Positions 45,729 to 56,950 of a DNA stretch of 64,000 nucleotides are shown piece by piece. Made by a program: the position numbers and the translations under genes. How positions within the stretch are numbered: position 1 is the stretch's first letter; each line of letters starts with the position of its first letter. The notes under the pieces were generated by a model. That model had not been told where the DNA came from. It did not search any database and saw nothing but the letters and a program-made list of their open reading frames with translations. This stretch comes from Morinoia aosen (lineage: Eukaryota; Arthropoda; Malacostraca; Amphipoda; Talitridae): assembly GCA_030386875.1 (NCBI GenBank), contig CM059574.1, positions 4,099,934 to 4,163,933 of the forward strand, given 5' to 3'.

Positions 45729-46780
45729 TAAGAGAAAGTGCATTTCCGTGGCAACATTATTACGTGGGCTAGTTTTAAAATATTTTTAATTATTCGAAAC
45801 ATTCGCTTTGCAATGTTTTACAACTCTGAAATTTTTTTTTAAATATATCTCCTCAACATGAATCATTTCAACTTTTCTCAAAACAGGTTCTGTTGTTCAT
45901 GAAAATATATAATCAGTTGTTAAGATAATTTTTTGGCGTTTTTCAAGGTAGTCATTGGCACATCTTTTTCAGTCCACCTTTCTAATTAAAAATAATTCAT
46001 CATCATACGGTCTCTTCTGACACATCACCAGTGAAAGTGTGTTATACTCGAGTTCTGTTTTTGCTTCACAATCTTGTAAAAAATATACATTAATAGCCGT
46101 TTTTAAGAAATTTCTCGACAAAATTTGATTTTCATTCACTTCCACTTAAATTTAATTTTTTTTTATTATATTTAAGGTGATTCGATAGAATATCTTCACG
46201 AAAGCTGAAATAACGATGTAAACAAATCAAGCTGGTGGAACTGCTGACTTGGTGCTGTCTTGTAGTGTGTTGATGAGTTTTTATTTGTTGCGTCACTTTC
46301 GGCGGCTGCTCATTGAAATTAGAAAGTATATACTTTAGAGTTAACTGAGACATACGGATAGCTTTGAGTCTTATATCACGTCTCAGCGTCATTTATTGCT
46401 AGAAAACCTCCCTAGTTTGAGATTTAGTAACTATTAATATTCGAATAGGGTAATATTTTAACTTATTATTCCATCTGTTCTTACATGCAGTCGTTTGTAT
46501 TAGAGTTTAAATGTATTTATAAGAAAAAAATGCTGATAAAGAGGTACGCAAACGAGAAAATTGGATGAAAGGATCTCCTGAACTATGATTGATTGTCATA
46601 TGCGGGGTCTCCATTGTGAGGAATGCGTAATCGTTTTAGATGAGCTAACGCATGTCAACTCAAAATTCTCCATTTATATAAAAATTAACGTTTTAATTTG
46701 TATTTTTGTTTTTCTGAAAAAGCTTCCAGGAAAATTTTGGCAGTGAGTACATGTGTGTGAAATTGTAAATCAAAACCAGC
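45729..46780. other. Host DNA upstream of Sec22, likely promoter and 5' UTR
   Basis: Single-copy-looking sequence between the right edge of the G1 nest and the Sec22 start codon. A short CpG-containing stretch at about 46285-46310 (GTTGCGTCACTTTCGGCGGC) could mark the promoter. TTTTTCTGAAAAAGCTTCCAG at about 46710-46730 resembles a splice acceptor, so the 5' UTR may be spliced. The minus-strand ORF at 46132-46392 has no recognised domain. Confidence 0.45.
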
Positions 46781-46852
46781 ATGGTGCTGACAACCATTCT
46801 AGCCAGAACTTCTGATGGACTTCCATTGGCTGCTTCCACTCAAGATGAGCAG
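46781..46852 (+). CDS. Sec22: Sec22 vesicle-trafficking SNARE, exon 1 (start codon)
   Basis: ATG at 46781 in the context CCAGCATGG opens 24 codons: MVLTTILARTSDGLPLAAST, then QDEQ, ending at a GTATGT donor at 46853. This is the start of the longin domain of Sec22 (animal Sec22b begins MVL.TMIARVADGLPLAAS). Sec22 is an R-SNARE of ER-Golgi transport, anchored by a C-terminal membrane segment. The exon ends in phase 0 and joins exon 2 at 51568. Between them is a 4.7-kb intron filled with inverted repeats. The nested retrotransposon block begins only about 1.05 kb upstream of this ATG. Confidence 0.92.
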
Positions 46853-46892
46853 GTATGTAATTTTATGGCTTAAGTCTTTTATGGCTTAAGAA

Positions 46893-47366
46893 AGAAAATA
46901 TCGATTATAACCCGAATTTGATGCTGATTCCGAATATGCAATTTGTTTTGACCGCTCTTGATTTTTTCGATTTTTTTTTTATTTATATTTTTTGGAAAAT
47001 TTCAAGATATTTTGTTTGAATATATTTGTAACCTTTGAGTTAAGGGCCTAATTAACATAATGAAGTTAGGGTTAAGCTTTGGGTTTTAGTTACGTTTGGG
47101 TTAGGTTAGGTAGGTTAGGTTTAGGTTAGGTTAGGTTAGGTATCTGAAACTTACCTGTCGGACAAAACTCATCCAATTAGCTGTTGTCTGCTTCGCTAAA
47201 TGCTTCCCATTCTCAACTAGCTTGTGACGAATATCCAAAATAGGGTAGAAATAGGCAGACGTGACCAAATTAAAAAAAATCACAAAAATCGAAAAAATCG
47301 AGAGCGGTCAAAACAAATTGCAGATTCGGAATCAGCATGAAATTCTGGTTATAATCGATATTTTCA
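46893..47366. repeat. Foldback element with a TTAGG core
   Basis: Left arm about 46893-46975 (ATATCGATTATAACC..TGCTGATTCCGAATATGCAA..TTTTGACCGCTC..) is the reverse complement, with some mismatches, of 47287-47366 (GAGCGGTCAAAACAAATTGC..GATTCGGAATCAGCA..GGTTATAATCGATAT). About 310 bp lie between, including the TTAGG array. The structure suggests a small non-autonomous DNA element in Sec22 intron 1. Confidence 0.8.
47096..47141 (+). repeat. Interstitial (TTAGG)n array
   Basis: About nine imperfect copies of TTAGG, the canonical insect telomere repeat, starting GGGTTAGGTTAGG. It lies in the loop of the foldback at 46893-47366. Confidence 0.88.
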
Positions 47367-47419
47367 TTCTCGCTGCGCGGCGAAGCCGCTCAGCAAGACT
47401 TGTTTCAATTTTATTTGGT

Positions 47420-48120
47420 GAATGTTCAGTTTTATGCGATCACGGAAAATAATAATTCTGATCTCAAGAATCACTAAAGGAACACATTTCAGAACGTTTT
47501 ACACGAATGACATTCTGCTTGCTGATGCTTTATTTTTGAATCATTAAACTTCAAAGTTGGCTTTTGTTTGCAAAACAAAGCAAGCACGCCAAGCAGAATT
47601 CAATTAATAATGGAAGCTAACACCCTATTACAAACGTAAACAGGTTGGGTCGTGAGAGGGAGCCACAGTTCTTTTAACTTAGTGAAAATTATAAATAAAG
47701 GTTCAAACCTACCCATTAGTGCAACGTCAACAATTTTGTTGACATCAGCTCCAAGATGCCGGTTACCCGGTACGGATGCAGCCATCTTGGAGCTAATGTA
47801 AACTCAATTGCGGACGTAACCCTAATGGGTGGGTTTGAACCTTTATTTATAATTTTCACTGAAAGAACCGTGGCTCCCCCTCACAACCCAACCTCTTTAC
47901 GTTTGTAATAGGAGGTTAGCTTCTGTTTTTAATTCAACTGCGCTCGGTGCGCTCGCTTTCTTTGACGCGCGAAAGCCAACTTCAAAGTTCAATAATTCAA
48001 AAATAACGCATCAGCAAGCAGAATGTCATATATGTAAAACATTTTTACATGCGTTCCTCCTGTGATTCATAGCAACGGAATTATTAATTTCCGTGATAGC
48101 ATTAAACCCGACATTAACCA
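47420..48120. repeat. Palindrome 1 (about 350-bp arms) in Sec22 intron 1
   Basis: The outer left TGAATGTTCAGTTTTATGCGATCACGGAAAATAATAATTC.. mirrors the outer right ..GGAATTATTAATTTCCGTGATAGCATTAAACC. The inner parts mirror as well (GGTTCAAACC..CCATTAG against CTAATGG..GGTTTGAACC). The centre is at about 47765, AGCTCCAAGATG...CATCTTGGAGCT around CCGGTTACCCGGTA. The transcript could fold into a long hairpin. ORFs here are chance. Confidence 0.87.
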
Positions 48121-48189
48121 ATTTTAAGGCGTTTTATACGAGTGACGTTGAGCTCGCAAATGCTTAGTTTTCAAGTTATTTAACAGTCA

Positions 48190-48955
48190 ATGTTCAGCGT
48201 GATGCAATCAAAGGAAATGGGAATTTTATTCCAAAGAATCACTAAAGGAACCCATTTAAGAACGTTTTACAAGAACGACATTCTGCTCTTTGATGCGTTA
48301 TTTTTGAATTATTTGACTTTGAAATTGGCTTCTGCGCGCCAAAGGAAGCAAGCTCGTTGACCGGAATATCATTAATAATGGAAGATAACCTCCTAGTACA
48401 AATGTAAAGAGGTTGGGTCGTGAGGAGTAGCCGCAGTTCTTCTAGTGAGAATTATAAATAAAGGTTAAGGTCATGTTAACAATTGTGTTTACATCTGCTC
48501 CATGATGGCGGCAGCCATACCGGGTGGCGCCATCTATGAGCTGACTGTAAAGGTGACGACGAAATAATGACGACTAAAGAAAAACGTCAAAAGCACCAAA
48601 TACGAGAAATAGTACGTTAACTTTTTTGTGTTATTAACTGATAACAATATTTCTTATTAGTTTATTAACAATATCTACCATTCTTTTATTTCTACGAAGA
48701 TCTGACAAAAACTTTAACACCTCATGATCCGAACTTTGCCTTTCATGACCCAACCTGGTTGTACTCTGTGTTCCACATTTTGCGCGAGAAGGCGATTCCA
48801 CGTTTAACTTCAAAGCTGAAAAATTAAAAAATAACGCATCAGAGGGCAAAATGTCATTCATGTTAAACGTTCTTAAGTGGGTTCCTTTAGTGATTCTTTG
48901 GAATATAATTCTCATTTCCTTTGATTGCATCACGCTGAACCTTGACCTATTCAAC
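48190..48955. repeat. Palindrome 2, related to palindrome 1
   Basis: The left arm (TTCAGCGTGATGCAATCAAAGGAAATG..CACTAAAGGAACCCA) mirrors the right arm (GGGTTCCTTTAGTG..CATTTCCTTTGATTGCATCACGCTGAA). The left half also matches palindrome 1 (AATAATGGAAG..AACC..GGTTGGGTCGTGAG, ATTATAAATAAAGGTT). The core includes ATGGCGGCAGCCATACCGGG. The centre is less symmetrical than in palindrome 1. Confidence 0.82.
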
Positions 48956-49059
48956 TTGGAAGTTATAGAAACGGCGCTCATCAAATCGCTTTCCCACGCA
49001 AAAGCAGGTCGTGTTCCAACAACGCCACCGGAGAAAAGGTTATTGTTTTCGCTATATAT

Positions 49060-49412
49060 GTTGTAATTTATTATTTGCCGACCCCACGGAGCCTGCTGAG
49101 CCTGGACCCACTTCTAGGGTGTTTTAGTTAATAACACAATAAAGGTTATCACCCAAAAATATTTGCGGGATTGGAATAGTGAAGACTTGCATTGATATGC
49201 TGGACATCAGTTTCAAAATGGCGGCTACCCGGTAGAACATTAGTGAAACCGTAGGAGTGAATACCGTAGATTTAATATCATAATATTTTTATAATGTAAT
49301 ATTTTTGGGTGAAAACCGTAATTGTGTTATTAACTAAAACATCCTAGAAATGGGTCCGGGCTCTGCGGGGTGGGCAAATAATAAATTACAAAGTACTCTA
49401 ACAGCTCCCGCT
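49060..49412. repeat. Palindrome 3 with a GGCGGCTACCCGGTA core
   Basis: The left arm (GTAATTTATTATTTGCCGACCCC..GGACCCACTTCTAGG..TTAGTTAATAACACAATAAAGG..CACCCAAAAATA) mirrors the right arm (TATTTTTGGGTGA..GTAATTGTGTTATTAACTAAAAC..AAATGGGTCCGGGC..GGGGTGGGCAAATAATAAATTAC). The core at about 49216-49233, AAATGGCGGCTACCCGGTAG, resembles the cores of palindromes 1 and 2. Confidence 0.85.
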
Positions 49413-49584
49413 CAAGCACAAACTTACTGGAACTGCTGTGGAAAACAAAAATTCCATAGTTGAATAACTTGAAAGTAACGCATCAGCAAGCAGAATGTCA
49501 TTTATGTAAAACGTTTTTAAATGTGTTCCTTTATTGATTCTTGGCAATGAAATTATTAAAATTGTTGACAACATTAAACTCAAT

Positions 49585-50975
49585 ATTGACAAAAAACTTG
49601 TTTATTTCAATCTAATTCACTATGTTTAGGATTCGAAAAGTGGAAAATCGATTCCCGGTTAATCCTCAACATTTACCGATCAAAATAAACAAGTTTTCTT
49701 CTATACACTTTTCGTTGGAAATGTGTATTTTACAAGTTATAGCGGTATGTTAATTTTTGTTTTTGATGATGAATGCAATTGAATAAACAGCTACTAATCT
49801 ATTTTTGAATTTTTGTTGCTTGAATCATGGTAATAACATAGAAATAAACTACCTTACTTCTATACCCTTTTTGCGGCAAAGGAGTATTTTATTAGTTAAA
49901 GCGGTAGGTTTTATTTTTTGTGCGATTGAGCTGTTATAGTACGTTTGAATACTTTGTAATTTATTATCAGCTCACCCTGCAGAGCCTGAACCCACTTCTG
50001 TGATCTATTAGTTAATAACACTATAAAAATTATCACCCAAAAATAAAGAGTTATAGCGGTATGTTAATTTTCGTCTTAGATGGTGGGAATGCGCTCGATC
50101 ATTCAAGCGCGTCGGAAGGGAGAGTCCAAAGTAGTGTTGCCATACGACACGCTCAACAAATTTCTTTCCGCTTCAAACACTAGAGTTGCTGTAAGTCATT
50201 CACTGCTATAACTTGTAAAATACTCATTTCTGGTGGAAAGTGCATAGAAGAAAACTTGTTCATTTTGATCTAATTAACTATGTATAGGCACCAAAAACTG
50301 AAAAATCGATTACTGGCAAACTCTGCACATTTACCTTTTTCTTCTACGCACTTTCCGTCGCAAATGAGTATGTAACGCGTTATAGCGGTAAATTACTTAC
50401 CGCAACTCTAGTGTTTGAGGCGGGAAGAAATTGTTCGGAGGGAAAGATTACAATGGACTCTCTCTTCCAACGCGCTCGAATGATCGAGCGCATTCCAGCC
50501 ATCAAAAACGAAAATGAACATACTGTTATAACTTGTTACTTTTGGGTGATAACCTTTATTGTGTTATTAACTAAAAGATCCTAGAAGTTGGTTCAGGCTC
50601 CGCGGGGTTGGCTAGTAATAAATTACAAAGTACTCAAACGTACTCTAACAGCTTAAGCGTGCAACGGTTTCTACTGTATGGAACACGAAACTTAAACCTA
50701 CCGCCATAACTCATGAAATACTCATTTGCCACAAAAAGTGTAGAGAAGAAAAGTAGTTTATTTTGATGTTAATGCCATGATTCAAGCAACAAAAATTCAA
50801 AAATTTATTAGTAGCTGTTTATTCGAGTGCATTCTAGTCATCAAATACAAAAATTAGCATACCGCTATAACTCTTCAAATACCCATTTGCGACGGAAAGT
50901 GCATAGAAGAAAAATGGTTTATTTCAATCTAATTAACTATGTTTAGGCAGCCAAAATTGTAAAATCGATTATGGT
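49585..50975. repeat. Palindrome 4 (about 670-bp arms)
   Basis: The largest inverted repeat. Left 49600-50260 and right 50320-50970 are reverse complements over most of their length. Outer pairs include TATTTCAATCTAATTCACTATGTTTAGG against the same text at about 50918-50945 with its neighbouring blocks mirrored. Inner pairs include GAATGCGCTCGATCATTCAAGCGCG against CGCGCTCGAATGATCGAGCGCATTC. A sub-block (AACCCACTTCT..TTAGTTAATAACAC..ATCACCCAAAAAT) is shared with palindrome 3. No coding content. Confidence 0.83.
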
Positions 50976-51567
50976 CCTCTCCTTCACAAAGACCAATTAT
51001 TTTTACAATTGCATTGAAAGTACAGAATTTCAAGCTAAAATCTAGTTCAGTTTGACAATTCATTCTGTTCTTTACAATAGGTTTATACAAAATAGTTCAG
51101 ATTTTTAATTTGCCAACATGAAGGCTGCTACACAAATTTTATATTATGGGATAGATAAACTTCATCTATTGATACTTTTAAAGTCAATTGTTTGTCACAT
51201 TTTCCCACAATTCTGCTGAAGTGACGTATTACTATGTCTGTGTTTTGTCCTTTTGTTTACTCTTGGTGTGTGCAATTTTGCAGCCTAAATTCTGCCTTTT
51301 TTTAGAATACTTAATCTTTAATTGCATTATATCCCTTGTTTTATTATAAAAGTTTCCTCTTATTAGTTTCATTAGCACAAAAATCTGTTGAGCTTTCACT
51401 AACTGAGAAACTGTTAAATTTTCCTGCTGCTGTCATTTTATATATTAGGTAGTTTCATTTTAGATTCAATTTTGAATCATTTAGGGAAAGCTTTAAATCT
51501 CTTGAAATTCTGTGTTTTGATGTGCTTAGCTTTGCATTTGTAAGTCAATATTTTTGTAAATTTGCAG

Positions 51568-51677
51568 ACTGGCCGTGAGATGGTGGACTACCAAAATCAA
51601 GCCAAGATGCTCTTCAAGAAGCTCACCCCAAATAGTCCCCAAAAGTGTTCCATAGCAACAGGCAACTATATTTATCA
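51568..51677 (+). CDS. Sec22: Sec22 vesicle-trafficking SNARE, exon 2
   Basis: After a TTTGCAG acceptor the frame continues TGREMVDYQNQAKMLFKKLT, then PNSPQKCSIATGNYIYQ, and ends at a GTAAGT donor at 51678 (phase 2). Animal Sec22 has the corresponding [23 protein letters not shown].. segment of the longin domain, so exons 1 and 2 give about the first 61 residues of a protein of roughly 215. The remaining longin domain, the SNARE helix and the membrane anchor are not visible in the window. They lie either beyond 64000 or in unrecognised exons. Confidence 0.92.
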
Positions 51678-51837
51678 GTAAGTCATTGTGAAGCATCACT
51701 ATTTCTGCTGCATTTTTTACCTTATATGGGCTTGTGGTAAATTCATTTGATTTCTCTGTAATGCATACATAGCTGAAACTTTATAGTAGCTTTCAATGCT
51801 GGACAACAAATTTAATGATTGAATTCAATATTAGGGT

Positions 51838-53925
51838 AGTTATAAGGATCGTGGACACTGAAGCATACCGGACACTTTCGTTCTATTTGTTTCTATTGGC
51901 GCTCTTCGTAGATTCTGTGCATCGACAGTGACAGGTTCGTATAAGTGATACTTCATTTCTCATTTAAAAGTGGTTAATCATAATAAAATAAGTTTTGAAC
52001 ATATGAAAATTGCATCTAATTACGTACCGACTACACATTGCTGCAATTTCTGCCAAAAAAAATAAGGATAGACTGCGGGAAAGATGAAATTCAAGTGTGA
52101 AGGTGTTGCTCATTCAAACAATCTTGCAGCCATATTGAAGCTCGAGTGTCGTGTTTGTTATATTGAAACGTTTATAGCGCCATGTATTGTACACAGAACA
52201 CAATTTTGACGTGTCTGGGAACCTTGAAAATTTTATCATCATTTTAGGTGTTCGGACGCCAGGTGTCCAGTAATATTCAGGTCTGAAATATATCGGACAT
52301 ATTATGAATTTACCCATTTATATCTTTATTAGATGGCCCCTAAACGGAAGAAGCCAGTGTATAACGAAGAGCAGTTACTTACTGCAGTGACAGCCATTAA
52401 AAATGGAATGTCGTACCGCAAAGCTTCAGAAAAGTATAGAATTCCGATGTCCACATTGAGTGACAAGATCGGAGAAAAAACTGCACTCTCAATAGAGCGA
52501 CTTTGTATGTTTAGAAGCCATACAGTTTACATAATTCACCCTAGATGAAAATGAACACAATAATTTAGTTATTATATTGATGATTGATACCCAGGCAATG
52601 CAAAATTTGTTCAATAGTTGTATATATATCACATTTCATACGCTTTGTAATGCGTTTTTACGACACTATATGTATCAATCCTGCTTTAAATATTTGTTTG
52701 TTGCCTACAAATGCCTGCAGTATGCTGCACATAAAAAGTATTCGCGGAATTGGGGCATATTGACACTAATATTTTTACTTTTGTCATGTCTATTACAAGG
52801 CCAACATCTTTCTTGACAGCAGATCAAGAAACCCGGCTCGTAAACTGGGTCGTGACTATGGCCAAAATTAGTTATGGATTGCTTAGGAAAGAAATTCCAT
52901 TAGTCGTCAAAGATCTTCTTGACCAGGCAGAGGCTAATGGGTACGAAATTCCAGCAGAAAAACATTCCAAGATAACTTGCCGAGTTCAACATGGATTTAT
53001 GCCTTTTTGAGGAGACACCCTGAGGTTTCAGCTAGACTCCCTGAAAATCTCGGTGCCCAAAGGGCTGCTGTCACTAAAGAAACCATCAAACAATGGTTCA
53101 AAAATTTTGAGAATTTCTTGGAGTCGGAGCATCAGCTCAATGCGAAGGAGTTTTTAGTTTGAGATAATGCTCATCGAGTTTTTAACTTAGATGAAAGCCG
53201 ATTTCCGCTCCAAGGAACCAGCGGCAAGATTCCCATAATTACGGAGAAAGGCTCAAAATGCGCATACAGGCTTGCTCCAGAGTCGAAGGAACAAATTACA
53301 GTGCTAGCATGTGTCTCAGCTTCAGGGAGTTACACTAAGCCTTAGTAATATTTCCAGGACAGCGCCAACCTAAATACAACTTCACAGGCGTAAATGAAGA
53401 TGATTTTAACGTTGGATTCACTCCGAACGGATAGATATCGTCTGATTCATTCTTTTGCTGGATTTTTTTGCTGGAACCGATTGAGGATTGAATAAAATGT
53501 CAACCATCATGGAATTGTATATTTTACCCATGTTCAGCATAAAAACATGCTTTTTATATAAATATTTGTATCCAATAAGATCTCAACTGCCTCTGTCACC
53601 ATTATTTTGGATGCAAATTTGGTGTAAACTATATATTTTCTTCGTCAATTATCTACAACTGAAATCGCCAAATTGAACCATTTCAAGTACCGAACTGAAA
53701 GAAATATACGCTAATAAAATTTAGTAAAAATGCGTATTGGCTATCAAATTAAATATATATGAAACTAATATGAATTAAATTAATAAAAGAATACAATGCT
53801 CATTTAAATTCATACGTTTTCGAACTGTCCAAGGCCTTTCAACAGACACTGTCAAGTGTCCGGAGACTGTTAGCCGGACAGCATTCAAATGTCCGTTAAG
53901 TTTCATTTATCCTTCAACTGTCTGC
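51838..53925 (+). mobile_element. Decayed pogo-like DNA transposon in Sec22 intron 2
   Basis: Encloses a broken pogo/Tigger-type transposase. The ends carry repeated GGACAC/CCGGACA motifs in opposite orientation (GTGGACACTGAAGCATACCGGACAC at about 51851-51875; AGTGTCCGGAGACTGTTAGCCGGACAGC..TGTCCG at about 53850-53900). These look like degenerate terminal inverted repeats; exact termini are uncertain. It lies in the same orientation as Sec22. Confidence 0.75.
52333..53345 (+). pseudogene. pogo-like transposase (psq-type HTH, DDE domain), broken
   Basis: Exon 1 (52333-52504) starts MAPKRKKPVYNEEQLLTAVT and carries a Pipsqueak-type helix-turn-helix (GMSYRKASEKYRIPMSTLSDKI). A putative intron, GTATGT..TACAAG (52505-52799), joins LSIERL to WPTSFLTADQETRLVNWV, restoring the usual pogo junction. 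A CENP-B-like second DNA-binding region follows. A frameshift at about 52975 moves to FLRRHPEVSARLPENLGAQR. An in-frame stop at 53161-53163 precedes the start of the DDE domain (VFNLDESRFPLQGTSGK), which decays after SGSYTKP. Later catalytic residues are not recognisable. Confidence 0.82.
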
Positions 53926-55812
53926 TAAAGCACTAAAATCACTCATTTTGCGGGCTATTTTAAAATTAGGATTACTGAATAAATTTCCACCCGAAGTCAC
54001 CGAAACTTCATAAATGTCTTCTGGCATCATTTGTTATTAGTTTTATGGCACCAGGTTTACGCTGGACTTCGGGATTTGGCGGTTAAAGTGTGTTCAGATG
54101 AAGACGTTGGAAACGTCTGCTATCTGTATAAGTACCCTATATGCATTCTATAGATAATCTGAGGCTTTACGATGTTGCATGCAAGTATGTTTTTCTCCAA
54201 AACTTTTAAATTTTAGAAGTATTGCTGGAAAATGTAGCTTCTACCAATTTCATCTAGCTTTCTCCTCTGTTATGTTCCTAACTGCTAAAAGCTAATCGTA
54301 ATTTTATTTTTTAGAATGTTACAGTGTTGGGAGGAAAATTTTCAGCTGATACAGTTTTATTATTTAGAGCATTGGATATACTGAAGTAATTTTGTTTGTA
54401 ATAAAACCTGATTCACTAAGTAATTTTCTATACTTCTTCAGTAATTGTATTACATCAGTTGTATGGATGAATATCAGATAAGCTTAACCCCTTGCACTAG
54501 GTTGAGGCTGTTTATGTGATTCATTTACCAACCAAATTGTTATTGTTAACATTGAGTTGAATATATTGTCTTGAAAATTTTCTTAGAGTTCTGGAGTTCT
54601 AGTTTAGGAATGTTTTGCTTGTATTGAGAGCACTACTTAATATTTTTCAGAATTTAAAGGAAACTTTTGTATATATCTTGGCTATTTAACTGCATGAGTT
54701 ATTGGTTTCATGTTGGGGGGTTTCTTCTGTTGAAGAGGGAGATCCATTATGTGTTGTAACTCAAATTTTAGTGTAAGTTGGATCTTACCTAGATACCATA
54801 CCTACATAAGCACCAAAGTCATTCACCTATTTTAATGCAGTACCGACATAACAAGACATTTCTATGGCATGAAGACATAACTAGGGCTAAAAGAACTCAT
54901 GGAAAACAAAAAATAATATCTACCAATTTAAGGGAGATTGCGTCGTATCGATGAAACATTGTAGGTCAGTACCGTTGCTATTTGAGAATCCTATGTACTC
55001 TGTTAATCAGGCTCTCATACTTGATCATACATGACACTTCTTAGATATTCTATGACTACATTCTCATCTGAAAGATTTCAGTGATAAAAAGTTAACACTT
55101 TGACCAAAACGCAAGCCACCTATGGCCACAGAGGGAATTTTTGTTTTGCTGCTTACCGACCAGTAGTCACAAACTCAATTTTTATAAAGGCTTAATTAAA
55201 GCTAAATAAAGGTATTGTCCACATAATGTTTGCTCTTTTCATAATTGTTCTCTACAATTGACTTAAAATTTGAGTTGAAAATAGAACTTCAGTTTAACTA
55301 ATTGAAGTCAAAGTGTTAAATGGGTGCTATTTGGTGCTATTTGGTGATATGTGGTACTAGTGTGCACGTCCCGCCGAAATTGACGGGATTCAATATCTTT
55401 CTTGATCAAACTTTCCAGACGTGGATGATTAACCAAAATTTCTATCCTAACAGTACCTACCCGTGATAAAAATACTATTGTACTTGGGCACTGGTGAAAC
55501 TCGTGTCACAGATACGGTAATCATGGCTTACTTTATAAGCATGACAGAGAAATGAAAGAAGCGGACTCAAATCAAATAAACCATGGGTATTATTAGGTAG
55601 TAGTAGGACCCGTGGAATTTACTCGGACCCGTGGAAATTCCTAGGTGGATCAGGGCAAAAATTCTGTTTTTCTTCCCTAACCTATAATAACTTATCCTAA
55701 ACGAAAACATCCTGGTACAATTCAAACATCAATGCATGTAAAGGCCATCTTTTAATGGTAAACTGAGGACCTCTGTATCCATGATACCACCAACTCAGAC
55801 ATCCTATGTTTC
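53926..55812. other. Sec22 intron 2 DNA without recognisable features
   Basis: AT-rich sequence. I looked for the conserved next Sec22 segment (Y.IE..VCYLVLCE) in all plus-strand frames and did not see it. No repeats with clear boundaries. Confidence 0.5.
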
Positions 55813-56950
55813 TTAAGGAGATCGTCGCAGGCCCCTGCCGCTCAGATGATCATTTTTCAGGTTTTTGTTGGAAAAGGACCCTTAGGTGGTGGACTATTCG
55901 GTCCTAAAATTTTATGGCGCTACGGACAATCGATCCCCCCCAAGGGGGGGGGGGGTAAAGGGACCAAAATCTTTTGAGCCCATTTCAACCCTATATAAAA
56001 AGAGAACAAATGGGAAATTTAAAAAAAGCCCATGTGAGTGTGTTAGAAATGTTCCAAGGATTCTAAAACTGTCTTTGTTTTTGTTCTAGCATCAAAACTT
56101 GATGAGTACCATTTTGAAATATCAATACCAGTGAAATATCAATACCTGAAAACCAATATGTCAAATTTTTCAAAAACTAAGGCCTTAATCAAAAAAACGG
56201 ATGGAATAAATTGTGTTTCTTTTCAAAGGTTACATATCATATTCAAATTTCATAAGAATCAGACTGAAAATAAAAAATTTCATATTCATGAAAAAAGAAA
56301 AATTTTTTTTTTTTTGGTTGGAAATCACAATTCACACTCTGAATATGAAGTTATGTATGGAAATTATCGAAATAAAAATAAAACTGGATTGAATTACATA
56401 AATTGTTCATTATATTACACTTCAACAAAAAATTTCATTTCTTGCTTATACCCAACACTTCTAACTTTCAGCATTCAAAATGGGTCTAGTCCTCGGGTTT
56501 TGATGCTAGAACAAAACCAAAGACAGTTTTAGAATCCTTGAAACATCCCATTTTTAACAAACTCTCACAGGCTTTTTTTCAAATTCACATTGTTCGAGAA
56601 AATATATAGCTCTGAACCCAAAAAATTACTGTTTTTAGAAATTTTAAAATATTTGAAAAAATTTGAAAATGTTTGAATTTGAAAAAAAGCCCGTGAGAGT
56701 TTGTTAGAAACGTTTCAAGGATTCTAAAACTGTCTTTGGTTTTGTTCTAGCATCAAAACTCGATGACGAGTCCCGTTTTGGAACATCCATAAAATATACC
56801 AAAAAACTAATTTTTCTCAAAAAAAAAACTAACGCCTAAATCGAAAAAATGACCCAAGTAAAAAAGGTTTACTTTCACAAAATACATATACCGGCCAATT
56901 TTCAAACAAATCGGACGAAAAAAGTTGAAAAAGTGGGACGATCTCCTTAA
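55813..56950. mobile_element. TTAA-flanked foldback element (piggyBac-like MITE candidate)
   Basis: TTAA (55813-55816) is followed by GGAGATCGTC (55817-55826). The exact inverse GACGATCTCC (56937-56946) is followed by TTAA (56947-56950). Inside, one block occurs three times: at about 56020-56105 and 56690-56770 in direct orientation (AAGCCC.TG.GAG.GTGTTAGAAA..CTAAAACTGTCTTTG), and inverted at about 56478-56580. There is no transposase; the 133-residue ORF at 56131-56532 is low-complexity and unlike any family I know. A G run at 55940-55955 is notable. Confidence 0.65.

Noticed and set aside
46132..46392. Divergent minus-strand gene upstream of Sec22
   Set aside because: An 86-residue ORF without recognisable domain or flanking signals.
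47096..47141. A true chromosome end or telomere
   Set aside because: The array is only about 46 bp, imperfect, and enclosed by a foldback inside an intron.
52333..53345. A domesticated CENP-B/pogo host gene
   Set aside because: It contains a frameshift and in-frame stops, decays before the end of the DDE domain, and shows inverted repeat remnants at its edges.
56131..56532. 133-residue ORF as a gene
   Set aside because: Low-complexity, K/N/F-rich translation of AT-rich DNA inside a foldback element, with no known motif.
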